Of a stretch of 64,000 bases of DNA, positions 42,733 through 50,249 are shown piece after piece (position 1 is the stretch's first letter; every line of letters begins with the position of its first letter). This DNA is from Paenibacillus sp. BIC5C1 (GTDB taxonomy: Bacteria; Bacillota; Bacilli; Paenibacillales; Paenibacillaceae): the NCBI RefSeq assembly GCF_032399705.1, contig NZ_CP135922.1, positions 6,696,001 to 6,760,000 on the forward strand, read 5' to 3'. The position numbers and the translations under genes are program-made. Under the pieces are notes generated by a model, which was not told the DNA's origin, made no database searches, and worked only from the letters and a program-made list of their open reading frames with translations.

Positions 42733-43971
42733 TTATCGCCGATTCGCTACCTTGTCCCATTCTTTGTCGAGTGTATCCAGATAGTTGTCGATGTTCTTGT
42801 TCTGCAAAAAGGACTGTACGATGGAATTCAGCTGCACCGCAGCCGGAATATAGTGATCGGCGAAGTCGATAACCTTGCCCTGCTCAATGTAAGGTGTCAG
42901 TTCCTGTACAGCAGGATCATCTTGTTTTACACCTTCCACCGCAGAGAACAGCGTCTGTTCCTCAATGTATTTACCTATATTTTCAGGCTCCAGCAGAAAC
43001 GCAATGAACTGTTCGGCCTGCTCCTTGTTCGGTGTATCCGCTGCAATGGTAAACAGGGAGTCGATTCCGTTCACCAGCTTGATCTTGCTCGGATCATTGC
43101 CTGTCGGGAATGGGAAGAAACCAATGTCCACATTCGGGTTCGCTTTGCGAATTTCGGAGATCGCCCAGGTACCCTGGATGTACATGTAAGCTTCGCCATT
43201 GGCAAAGGCACGGTTACCGTCCGAATACGCTTTACCGAAGTTGTCGCCGTGACCGTAATTCATCAGCTCCAACTGCTTCTCCGCAACCTCACGGTATTTC
43301 TCCTTGAAGGTCACTTTGTTCTCGCGACGCTCCAGATAAAAATCAACACCAACCAAGTTAGGTCCGAGTGCATTGAACGGCAGATTCGTCTGCCAGTCAT
43401 CCTTGTATGTGAAATAAAACGGAATTTTACCCGCATCCTTAATTTTTTTGGCTGTAGCAATCAGCTCGTCCCAGGTCTTGGGTACGTCCAGACCCATTTC
43501 TTTAAATAACGTTTTGTTGTACATGATGCCGTTTGCATTTGTTGCGTAAGGAACACCTGTCACTTCATCCATGCCCGTGACATCCTTCAGCATCTTTATG
43601 TAGTTGGGATCGATCGTTTTTAACAGTGGACTGTCTGTCAGATCGGCGAAAATATCACTCTGTGCAAGAATGGAATAGGTATCGGTTGCCCCCATCGCCA
43701 TAATGTCTGGCACATCGTTCTTCACCACACGTGTCTTCAGCACCGTCTCCGCGTCAGGTGGATTCACCTGAGTGACCTGAATATCGGAGTGTTTGGCGTT
43801 GAATGTTTTGATTAATTCGTCAAAGGTTCCTTTGGCTTCGGGTTTATTCTGAAAAAATTCAACCTGCACCTTGCCATTGGCATTATTGCCACTGGTGCAG
43901 GAAGACAGAAGTACAGCCGTTATTCCACAAAGCAGCATTAACCCGAGTGCCTTGGTAAGCGATCTTCTCAT
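42733..43971 (-). CDS. Extracellular sugar-binding lipoprotein of importer 2
   Basis: 412 aa. Signal peptide with lipobox LLSSC (about Cys25), then a family 1 binding-protein fold: VQVEFFQNKPEAKGTFDELIKTFN, VPYATNANGIMYNKTLFKEMGL, GEAYMYIQGTWAISEIRKANP and the C-terminal DNYLDTLDKEWDKVANR. It delivers a sugar to the two permeases downstream. The start follows GAGGGAGGTACAAC. The upstream region contains a perfect 14-bp palindrome, a candidate repressor site. The ligand cannot be deduced. Confidence 0.92.
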   Translation of the reverse strand: MRRSLTKALGLMLLCGITAVLLSSCTSGNNANGKVQVEFFQNKPEAKGTFDELIKTFNAKHSDIQVTQVNPPDAETVLKTRVVKNDVPDIMAMGATDTYSILAQSDIFADLTDSPLLKTIDPNYIKMLKDVTGMDEVTGVPYATNANGIMYNKTLFKEMGLDVPKTWDELIATAKKIKDAGKIPFYFTYKDDWQTNLPFNALGPNLVGVDFYLERRENKVTFKEKYREVAEKQLELMNYGHGDNFGKAYSDGNRAFANGEAYMYIQGTWAISEIRKANPNVDIGFFPFPTGNDPSKIKLVNGIDSLFTIAADTPNKEQAEQFIAFLLEPENIGKYIEEQTLFSAVEGVKQDDPAVQELTPYIEQGKVIDFADHYIPAAVQLNSIVQSFLQNKNIDNYLDTLDKEWDKVANRR

Positions 43972-44025
43972 GTTGTACCTCCCTCAGCTTATATACGTAA
44001 AGATTTACCCATTAAATTAGTGAAG

Positions 44026-44039
44026 TAACCACGTGGTTA
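44026..44039. promoter_or_regulatory. Perfect 14-bp palindrome upstream of sugar importer 2
   Basis: TAACCACGTGGTTA is fully self-complementary and lies about 55 nt before the binding-protein start, downstream of an AAGTATAAAA -10-like sequence on the reverse strand. Its size and position suit a LacI- or GntR-type repressor, but no such gene is in the window. Confidence 0.5.
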
Positions 44040-44154
44040 ATCCTTCCACCGTTTTATACTTAGAGCGTTGACTATAATGTGTCCTATTATTCCTAAAACG
44101 GTTTCGATAAAATTGAAACAGTCACACTGAGCGCGAGTCCGCTCATCGACATAA

Positions 44155-44187
44155 CAAAAAAAAGACATTGGAATATATCCAATGTCC
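44155..44187 (-). terminator. Terminator of lspA
   Basis: On the reverse strand GACATTGG ATATATT CCAATGTC is followed by TTTTTTTTG. Confidence 0.88.
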
Positions 44188-44238
44188 CTCATGTATACAG
44201 TTACGGTTGCTTACATCAAAGCTGTTATTAACGCTTTA

Positions 44239-44727
44239 TCAACGCTCTATTTTCGGCAAAGCATTACGTAAACGCTTGGTTCGGTAACTGCGAAATGCAC
44301 GGATCAGCATGCCGATGACCAGCATAACCACACCAACATTTATCGCTACATCCGCCAAATTGAGAATACCACGTCCCGACGGAAATACGAGAAAATCCGT
44401 TACGCGCGCGTAGATAAAACGATCGATTGCATTACCCAGGGCACCCCCGACCATGAAACCGGCACCTGCCTGCATCCAGAAACCGCGAATTTCACCTTTT
44501 CTCCGATAATACATCATGCCCGCCACGAACAGAATGGCGACCACACCGAACAGACGCGCATTCCCTTGAAATAGGCTGCCTGCCATTCCGCTGTTCTCAT
44601 AATGCTGCAATTGCATGCCCGAATCGCCAAGTCTCATGGTGTCGCCAACTTCCATATACATCCTCACCGCCATCTTGGTTCCCTGATCAACCAAGGTAAC
44701 CAGCAGTGCTACAAAATAAAATAACAT
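44239..44727 (-). CDS. lspA: Lipoprotein signal peptidase (signal peptidase II)
   Basis: 162 aa with four hydrophobic helices. LspA is an aspartyl protease of the membrane that cleaves the signal peptide of diacylglyceryl-prolipoproteins before the lipidated Cys. Conserved blocks are visible: DQGTK (about 14-18), ENSGMAGSLF (about 44-53), GGALGNAIDR with the first catalytic Asp, and NLADVAINVG with the second. The start follows AGGAGGAGTGGAAC and the gene is followed by a terminator. It is not next to an rluD-like or pyrR gene, the usual Bacillota neighbourhood, so it may be a second copy. Window lipoproteins (several binding proteins) are natural substrates. Confidence 0.92.
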   Translation of the reverse strand: MLFYFVALLVTLVDQGTKMAVRMYMEVGDTMRLGDSGMQLQHYENSGMAGSLFQGNARLFGVVAILFVAGMMYYRRKGEIRGFWMQAGAGFMVGGALGNAIDRFIYARVTDFLVFPSGRGILNLADVAINVGVVMLVIGMLIRAFRSYRTKRLRNALPKIER

Positions 44728-44850
44728 GTTCCACTCCTCCTGCCGGACGCTCCAAAGTTAAACTAAAGGGTCTCTGCTGTAACATTTCCTTCACTTTAAC
44801 ACACCCAAAGCGCAGTCACCAAGTGGGTAGAGCACGCGCTTGGCACATAC

Positions 44851-45828
44851 TCAGGAGTGATTCTTCCGCTTTAATATATGATAGGTGTTGCTGAACATAC
44901 CGAATAGCACACCTGTAATCGGGAATATGGCCCAATTAACGTCCCATCGCTGGTATACAAAGCCCGTGAACAGAAACAGCGCCGTAGCCAAAGGCCATAC
45001 GATAGCCCCCACTGCTCCTACCATTCTTTCCTGCTCCTTCTTATCAGCACTAAAGTGTGGCTCCTCCAGCAATTTCGTGTAAGCCCCCTGGATATTGCCG
45101 TAATAAATGAATAGGAACACGCCTACCGCTGCCATTAACATAAAGAGAGAGACACCGTAAGATGCGTAGTCATCGTTAATATATGCACCCGCGAAAATAA
45201 AAACGGGTGACAGCACGCACAGGCCGACGCCCGTAATGATTGAAACGCGGTACGTCAGCGCGAAATGGGCCTGACTGCGTTGAAGTGACATCTTGAGCGC
45301 ATAAGGCAACTGAAATCCCTTCTCCATATACTTGAAACGATCAAGCTTCATCCCGCTGTGAATAAACATGCCGACTGCAAAGGCGATGAGTACAAACATC
45401 CCGATGAGCCCCAGCAGGCTGCCCGTTTCCATCGACCCTGTCATGGACTTGATATTGTTCTGTTCAAAAAATGTATCAAGGAATATCAGGAAGGCCACCC
45501 CGGATGCACAAAGAAAAACACCAAGTCCTGTCCACAGACCCACACTGCGTTTGACAGCAGCATAATCGTGAGCCTCTTCCTCCGTCAGCACAGGTGCTGC
45601 TTCCTCGATCCCGGCTGGTTGAATACCGAGCTCAGCTGTTAACTCCTCGATATTGCCAAATTCCGAAATCACAATACCGATTGCCTCATTCTCCGACTTG
45701 CCTTCCCGCTTCAATTCCAAGTATTTATCTTCCATTCCCGAGAGAAGCTCCTGTTTCAAATGCTCCACCTCGGAGGTCTTCGGCAGACCAGCGAACATGT
45801 TTTCCAGATACACCATAATCGTCTCCAT
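44851..45828 (-). CDS. Permease-prefix-domain (HAAS) multi-helix membrane protein
   Basis: 325 aa. Residues 1-75 form the soluble permease-prefix/HAAS domain: LENMFAGLPKTSEVEHLKQELLSGMEDKYLELKREGKSENEAIGIVISEFGN. The rest has about six hydrophobic helices. Such proteins are regularly encoded beside PadR-family regulators and are thought to be regulated membrane proteins of unknown activity. It begins 6 nt after the PadR stop, so the two are one operon. No transport motif is recognised. Confidence 0.82.
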   Translation of the reverse strand: METIMVYLENMFAGLPKTSEVEHLKQELLSGMEDKYLELKREGKSENEAIGIVISEFGNIEELTAELGIQPAGIEEAAPVLTEEEAHDYAAVKRSVGLWTGLGVFLCASGVAFLIFLDTFFEQNNIKSMTGSMETGSLLGLIGMFVLIAFAVGMFIHSGMKLDRFKYMEKGFQLPYALKMSLQRSQAHFALTYRVSIITGVGLCVLSPVFIFAGAYINDDYASYGVSLFMLMAAVGVFLFIYYGNIQGAYTKLLEEPHFSADKKEQERMVGAVGAIVWPLATALFLFTGFVYQRWDVNWAIFPITGVLFGMFSNTYHILKRKNHS

Positions 45829-45834
45829 GCTCCG

Positions 45835-46161
45835 TCACCACTCCCTGATAAATAGATTCACAACCTCCTGCGTAACCTTCCATTCCTCACATTTTTCCTT
45901 GTAATAATCGAGGCCGGGCGGCGTGATCCGGTAATACGTACGCCGCTTCCCGAGACTCTCATCCCGGTAAAATGATTCAATGTACCCGTTCTTCTCCAAT
46001 CGGGTGAAGGCAGAGTATAGTGTCGTCTCTTTCATCACATACTTCTCATCTGTCAGCTGCCTGATGTTTTTGGAAATCTCGTATCCGTACGACTCCCCTT
46101 CCAGCAGCATATAGAGAATTAGCGTATCGTTGTAGCCGCGTATAACGTCACTGCTGATCAC
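45835..46161 (-). CDS. PadR-family transcriptional regulator
   Basis: 108 aa, GTG start at 46161 after GGAGGAGG. A winged helix with the PadR hallmarks DTLILYMLLEGESYGYEISKNIRQLTDEKYVMKETTLYSAFTRLEKNGYIES and KRRTYYRITPPGLDYYKEK. It has the short C-terminal helix of subfamily 2 (PadR-s2) proteins. Its own promoter carries a large inverted repeat, indicating autoregulation together with the downstream membrane protein. Confidence 0.9.
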   Translation of the reverse strand: MISSDVIRGYNDTLILYMLLEGESYGYEISKNIRQLTDEKYVMKETTLYSAFTRLEKNGYIESFYRDESLGKRRTYYRITPPGLDYYKEKCEEWKVTQEVVNLFIREW

Positions 46162-46183
46162 AAAAGATAATCCTCCTCCGTTA

Positions 46184-46236
46184 CTTCATCTGTCGTAGTA
46201 GTTGAAGTATATCACAGTTTACTACGACAGGTGAAG
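46184..46236 (-). promoter_or_regulatory. PadR promoter flanked by a 17-bp inverted repeat operator
   Basis: CTTCATCTGTCGTAGTA (46184-46200) and TACTACGACAGGTGAAG (46220-46236) pair at 16 of 17 positions, spaced 19 nt. On the reverse strand TTCACC (46230-46235), 18 nt, TATACT (46206-46211) forms a promoter. The right arm covers the -35 box and the left arm the transcription start (about 46199), so a repressor bound to both arms would block initiation. Confidence 0.65.
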
Positions 46237-46256
46237 TAGTCGGACTTAAAATAGGC

Positions 46257-46289
46257 AAAAAAAATCCGTGCCTGGAATAGGTACGGATC
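46257..46289 (-). terminator. Terminator after the nucleoside hydrolase
   Basis: On the reverse strand ATCCGTACCT ATTCC AGGCACGGAT is followed by seven or more U. Confidence 0.85.
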
Positions 46290-46371
46290 GTTTTACTGAG
46301 CTTTGACTTTAATGAATACTTACGTACAAGACTTGCAGAGCTAATGCGATGCTTGGGCACATCTCTTGGAA

Positions 46372-47319
46372 TTATTGTATAGCAGAGAGCACATCCAGCA
46401 GCATGGATTTGAATCTCGGACGGTCAATGGCCTCACAGACGCGTACATTTGGCTCTTTGCCGAAACGTCCATTGATATCCACAACGCTATATCCGCGTGT
46501 TAACTCGCCTGCCGCTTCTACATCCACATAATACTGACCGGATTTGGTCATGAGCGACTCATCTGCGGCAACAGCCATCAGCAACGTATCCGGATGAGTT
46601 GTGCCATTCAGTTTATGTACCGATTTGTTGAACTGCATAACCACTTTATTGATGGCTGTGAAGAAATCGGCACCCGATGTACCCAGCGCTGCAATTTCAG
46701 CGTGATCATCATCATCCATAACAGAATATTGAGTACACATCTCCCAGCCAACCATAGTGGTCGGAATGCCTGCGTGCAATACAATTTTGGCTGCTTCCGG
46801 ATCTACATAGAAGTTATACTCCGCGGCTGGTGTGATATTACCCAGTGCATTATTCGTTCCACCCATGATGTAGAGGTGAGCAATCTCCGGAATAATGGTT
46901 GGGTCCTTCTGGATTGCCATCGCAATGTTGGTCAGGGGTGCAATGGCCAGAAGCGAGATTTCGCCCGGATGTGCGTGTACCTTCTCAATGATAAAATCAA
47001 CCGCATGCCCTGCCTCTGGACGCTGGTCCGCTTTCGGGAAATGGGCTCCGCCCATACCGTCATCGCCATGTACGTCTTCCACCGTGCGGTGCTGGGCCTT
47101 GCCATAGGCCATCAATGGGCGTTCGCATCCTTTGTACACAGGCACCTTGCCGCCATGTCCAGCAACCTGTACCGTGTACAGGGCATTTTCAACCTCCTGG
47201 TCAAACTGTACGTTCCCGCCTGTAATCGTAATGCCCTCCACCTGGAAATGGTGCAGTGCCGTCAGGATCGCAATCGTATCGTCTCCTGCTGTATCAGTAT
47301 CGATGATGACTTTTCTCAT
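46372..47319 (-). CDS. Inosine-uridine-preferring nucleoside hydrolase family protein
   Basis: About 315 aa. It would hydrolyse the N-glycosidic bond of ribonucleosides to base plus ribose in the cytoplasm. The calcium-binding signature is VIIDTDTAGDD (about 4-14); LLAIAPLTNIAMAI, LYIMGGTNN and AAEYNFYVDPEAA are conserved blocks; the Asp ligand near the C-terminus is in THPDTLLMAVAAD. The start chosen is ATG 47319 (MRKVIID) after AAGGAG; the frame extends to 47355. It lies 60 nt downstream of the DUF350 gene and has its own terminator, so co-transcription with that operon is possible. Substrate preference is not readable. Confidence 0.9.
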   Translation of the reverse strand: MRKVIIDTDTAGDDTIAILTALHHFQVEGITITGGNVQFDQEVENALYTVQVAGHGGKVPVYKGCERPLMAYGKAQHRTVEDVHGDDGMGGAHFPKADQRPEAGHAVDFIIEKVHAHPGEISLLAIAPLTNIAMAIQKDPTIIPEIAHLYIMGGTNNALGNITPAAEYNFYVDPEAAKIVLHAGIPTTMVGWEMCTQYSVMDDDDHAEIAALGTSGADFFTAINKVVMQFNKSVHKLNGTTHPDTLLMAVAADESLMTKSGQYYVDVEAAGELTRGYSVVDINGRFGKEPNVRVCEAIDRPRFKSMLLDVLSAIQ

Positions 47320-47379
47320 GATGCCGCGCTCCTTCTTCGTTGAATTGATATTCATTCCAAATAAACACTAGGGTTTATT

Positions 47380-47784
47380 TTACATCAAAAACGTACCGAT
47401 GACGATGGAAACGCCGATGATAATGGAACGCAGCAGCTGTGCTACAGCCATATTGCCTCGTGCGATCTCGTCACATACCCGCATCTTGGGGATAAGGAAG
47501 TCAAATATAATATAGACCAGACATAAAATAATGATTCCCAGCGCTGACCAGAGCAGCATATCCAGCCATGAATGCGTGGAGAAGGACACCATGCCCACAA
47601 TGATACACAGGCCCAACAATTTGCTGCCCATATACATGCCTGCCGCCTCGTTGCCTTTCGCAATTTCCTCGCTATCGTTATACCGGGTCAATTGGCTAAA
47701 AGCGAAATACCCACATACCAATACGACCAGCAAAATGCCTACACCTACCGCTACATTCAGCAGGTTTAATCCCAAATTGTTCAT
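47380..47784 (-). CDS. DUF350-family membrane protein (YjfL-like)
   Basis: 134 aa with four helices in two repeats. Each repeat carries the DUF350 signature: NDSEEIAKGNEAAGMYMGSKLLG (about 37-58) and CDEIARGNMAVAQLLRSIII (about 104-123). It overlaps the end of the ligase gene by ATGA, so they are translationally coupled. In E. coli the DUF350 protein YjfL is encoded with a DUF1190 lipoprotein (YjfM) and a glutathionylspermidine-synthase-like protein (YjfC), and the same trio of types is seen here. Molecular function is unknown. Confidence 0.88.
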   Translation of the reverse strand: MNNLGLNLLNVAVGVGILLVVLVCGYFAFSQLTRYNDSEEIAKGNEAAGMYMGSKLLGLCIIVGMVSFSTHSWLDMLLWSALGIIILCLVYIIFDFLIPKMRVCDEIARGNMAVAQLLRSIIIGVSIVIGTFLM

Positions 47785-49163
47785 TCCTTCTCCTCCTCTT
47801 CATCCATCCGTTCATTGACCACAGCCGCACAATAATAGGCCATATCTCCGGTTACCTTCTCCCCGATCCGGGGCAGCACACCGGCAAAACGTCCACCGAT
47901 GACAAACACCCCTGTAAGCAAATAACCGCTGTATTCGCCATCCTCTGTCTGAATCACGGCCTGTTCCATAGGTACCAGCTGCTGATATATTTTAGGCTGA
48001 TTATGATAATAGGCTGCGATCTGCTCATCTTCTTGCTGTTCAGCTATTGTGTTGGAGTTCGTAGGGGCGTGCAGCTGATGAGAAGCAGCCGTTTGGCCCC
48101 CATGATGATCCGACTCCTCACCCAGCAGCGATGTGCCTCTCCCTTCGCGGCCCCAATAGCTTTTGGCCACGTAAGGCATTGCGCTCCATTCGAATGGCCC
48201 GGCTTCGAAATAAGTTGGTAGCAGATACCGTGAAATGGAAGCTAACTCCGCATCATTAAACAGCCGAAATCCGCAATATTCCGGGGTTTGTTCATTACGT
48301 TCATAGAGTGACCAGATCGCCGCCATGAAGCCCTTGCTCTGCATCAGTACATGCTGTGCAGGATTCATCAGGCCCAGACGGCCACCCTGAACCAATTCAA
48401 GCAGCGCTGCGCCGATGTCCACGCCGGTCGTTTCATCTCGATCATCGATTAGATATTCCAGGGGGTAGAGGCGGTACAACAGGTTGATCTCGCATCCTTC
48501 ATGGTAGAGCGCCTCCCCTGGAATAATCTCCAGCTCCTCCAGTGGAGCGTAGAACGTTTCATACCCCGCCTCCTGGCACAGCTTCATCAGATACTCCGTA
48601 TTGGTCCGATCCTCCACATGCTCCCCAAATGAAGTAAAAGTCACTGGGCCCAGCAAACCCTGCTGTGCGTAAGCATCCAGCCAGCGGCGAAAGCATTCCC
48701 GGATACATTCATCCATTCCTTTGGATGGAGCATGGAACAATGTTTTTTCAGCCATCTCCACCAAAATACCTTCCAATGCAGCTACTTCAGGTATGCCGGT
48801 TGGGGTATCGGTGTTATTTTCAATACATTTAGGCCCGGCTTCTCCAATAATCCAGTCCTGCCGAGTGATCCCGCCTGTCACCATCTCCATACGCGCCGCA
48901 GGAATCAGGCCGGGATGAATGCCCAACTGCTGCTCCAGAAATGAGTCGGGCATGTATTGCTGAATAAAACGCATCACCTTACAGTGGATTCCGTCTACAG
49001 CCTCAACTGCTGTACGCAATTCCTGTATCTCCACAGGGGAATAAACCGTCAACGCAGGCACGCAATATTGCTTGCCATACATGCGATGGTAAGGAACCTG
49101 CTGCCCCGCTCTGCCCCTGAAAACTTCTTCATGACTGAATGGCAGTTGGTATATATGCCTCAT
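47781..49163 (-). CDS. Glutathionylspermidine synthase-like ATP-grasp ligase (YjfC/YgiC type)
   Basis: 460 aa, the length of the synthetase domain of GspS (PF03738) without the amidase domain. Recognisable parts: WIIGEAGPKCIENNTDTPTG, an acidic LLYRLYPLEYLIDD, LMNPAQHVLMQSKGFMAAIW and LPTYFE, then VAKSYWGREGRGTSLL, the ATP-grasp nucleotide-binding Lys/Gly loop. It ligates an unknown amine to an unknown carboxylate with ATP; glutathione-spermidine is unlikely because most Paenibacillus are not known to make it. Residues about 350-385 (a DHHGGQTAASHQLHAPTN-like stretch) are a low-complexity insertion. Start ATG 49163 with GGGAGG upstream. Confidence 0.85.
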   Translation of the reverse strand: MRHIYQLPFSHEEVFRGRAGQQVPYHRMYGKQYCVPALTVYSPVEIQELRTAVEAVDGIHCKVMRFIQQYMPDSFLEQQLGIHPGLIPAARMEMVTGGITRQDWIIGEAGPKCIENNTDTPTGIPEVAALEGILVEMAEKTLFHAPSKGMDECIRECFRRWLDAYAQQGLLGPVTFTSFGEHVEDRTNTEYLMKLCQEAGYETFYAPLEELEIIPGEALYHEGCEINLLYRLYPLEYLIDDRDETTGVDIGAALLELVQGGRLGLMNPAQHVLMQSKGFMAAIWSLYERNEQTPEYCGFRLFNDAELASISRYLLPTYFEAGPFEWSAMPYVAKSYWGREGRGTSLLGEESDHHGGQTAASHQLHAPTNSNTIAEQQEDEQIAAYYHNQPKIYQQLVPMEQAVIQTEDGEYSGYLLTGVFVIGGRFAGVLPRIGEKVTGDMAYYCAAVVNERMDEEEEKE

Positions 49164-49169
49164 CAGGTT

Positions 49170-49451
49170 CTAACCTCCCGAACTGTGGAAGAAGCTGCCA
49201 AATCCGCTCGATTTTGAACTGGACTTGCTGTAGGAGCCGCTGTCCTTATTGCTCCGATAGGACGATCCGCCACCGTAGTAATAGTGTCCACTGCTGGAGT
49301 CATATTCGCATCCGGTATCGTATTCCGGGTCACACTCGTCGCTATTGCTGCTACAACCGGATAATACAGCTGGAACCGCAAGCATTAGCGAGAAGGCAAC
49401 CAGCTTGGCGCGTGATCCGGGTTTGGGATTGGAATTGGGATTTTCGGCCAT
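49170..49451 (-). CDS. Small Cys-, Ser-, Gly-, Tyr-rich lipoprotein (YgiB/YjfM-like)
   Basis: 93 aa. N-terminal signal with lipobox LSGC (about Cys33), then two more Cys (DECDPEYDTGCEY), HYYYGGG and a Ser/Gly tail (SKSSGFGSFFHSSGG). The layout resembles E. coli YgiB/YjfM (DUF1190), which also end in Ser/Gly-rich tails and are encoded beside the GspS-like gene, though similarity is of composition and context only. It overlaps the upstream gene by one base (TAATG), and the ligase starts 6 nt later. Confidence 0.75.
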   Translation of the reverse strand: MAENPNSNPKPGSRAKLVAFSLMLAVPAVLSGCSSNSDECDPEYDTGCEYDSSSGHYYYGGGSSYRSNKDSGSYSKSSSKSSGFGSFFHSSGG

Positions 49452-49999
49452 TACAGATCCACCTCCTTCATCAAAAACAACACTTTCTTGCGATCCGCAT
49501 CCAGCACGGAATACACAAATTCATAGGTCTTACTGCCCCGGACCATGTAATGGTCCAGCAGTTGCTCGGCAAGCTCCATCGTGTACGTGGAGGATTCTGC
49601 CAAGTCCAATTCCTGAAATGAACTCCCATTCCAAAGCATATATTCCGCACTATACATGGAGGACATTTTACACATTGCCAGTGCAGCGTCCGCAATCGCT
49701 GTACCGTATTCTGCAGGTTTTTGATTGTCATACTCGGTCACGTAAACTGCATGCTCCCGACGATCCTCGCATTCATTGGACAGATGCGCCCAGAGCTTAT
49801 TTTTCATCAGGGTTGCATCTACCAGTTTGCGCATGAACAGCTCATCGCGAGTAACCGATACCTGCTCCAGTACCCCCGTCTCCACCTGTCGGTCATCCGA
49901 CCAGTTCCGATAAGTCAATGAATAATAAATAACGATAACCTGCCTTTCTGTGAGCTCTAAGAGGAGCCGTTTCCATACACACAAACGTATTAAACGCAT
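49451..49999 (-). CDS. Hypothetical protein, first gene of the yjf-like operon
   Basis: Up to 182 aa. The track of strong coding begins at IYYSLTYRNWSDDRQVETGVLEQVS; the ATG at 49999 has no ribosome binding site, whereas AGAAAGGCAGG lies just before VIVIYYSL, suggesting a rare start (ATT or GTT near 49940) or an unseen one. It has no signal peptide or clear motif. Predicted mixed alpha/beta with HAVYVTEYDNQKPAEYG and YEFVYSVLDADRKKVLFLMKEVDL. Its stop overlaps the lipoprotein start by one base. By position it corresponds to the yjfK slot of the E. coli cluster, but I do not recognise the family. Confidence 0.6.
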   Translation of the reverse strand: MRLIRLCVWKRLLLELTERQVIVIYYSLTYRNWSDDRQVETGVLEQVSVTRDELFMRKLVDATLMKNKLWAHLSNECEDRREHAVYVTEYDNQKPAEYGTAIADAALAMCKMSSMYSAEYMLWNGSSFQELDLAESSTYTMELAEQLLDHYMVRGSKTYEFVYSVLDADRKKVLFLMKEVDL

Positions 50000-50124
50000 T
50001 AGAAGGAAAAAAGTTACACTATTCCCGATGACATGTAAAAAAGAACAGGGCTATCAATCTCGTTCACAGAGTACGGGCCGGATACTTGAATCCGTCAAAT
50101 CATTGCTAGTCGTCCCCGAAACGC

Positions 50125-50165
50125 AAAAAAACTGTCCCAAAGCCAATGCATGACTTATGAGACAG
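50125..50165 (-). terminator. Terminator of the ABC-F gene
   Basis: On the reverse strand CTGTCTCA, a 20-nt loop, then TGGGACAG (one G-U pair) followed by TTTTTTTG. Confidence 0.7.
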
Positions 50166-50249
50166 CCTCCTTGCTTGTTCAAGCTGCTGCTAGCTTCTTT
50201 AGAAATTGATATTTCTGTTTCCAATGCCCTTCCAACTTACACGTATGGC

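Noticed and set aside
44040..44115. Catabolite-response element (CGAAACCGTTTTAG) before sugar importer 2
   Set aside because: It has three or four mismatches to the consensus at required positions; not better than chance for this composition.
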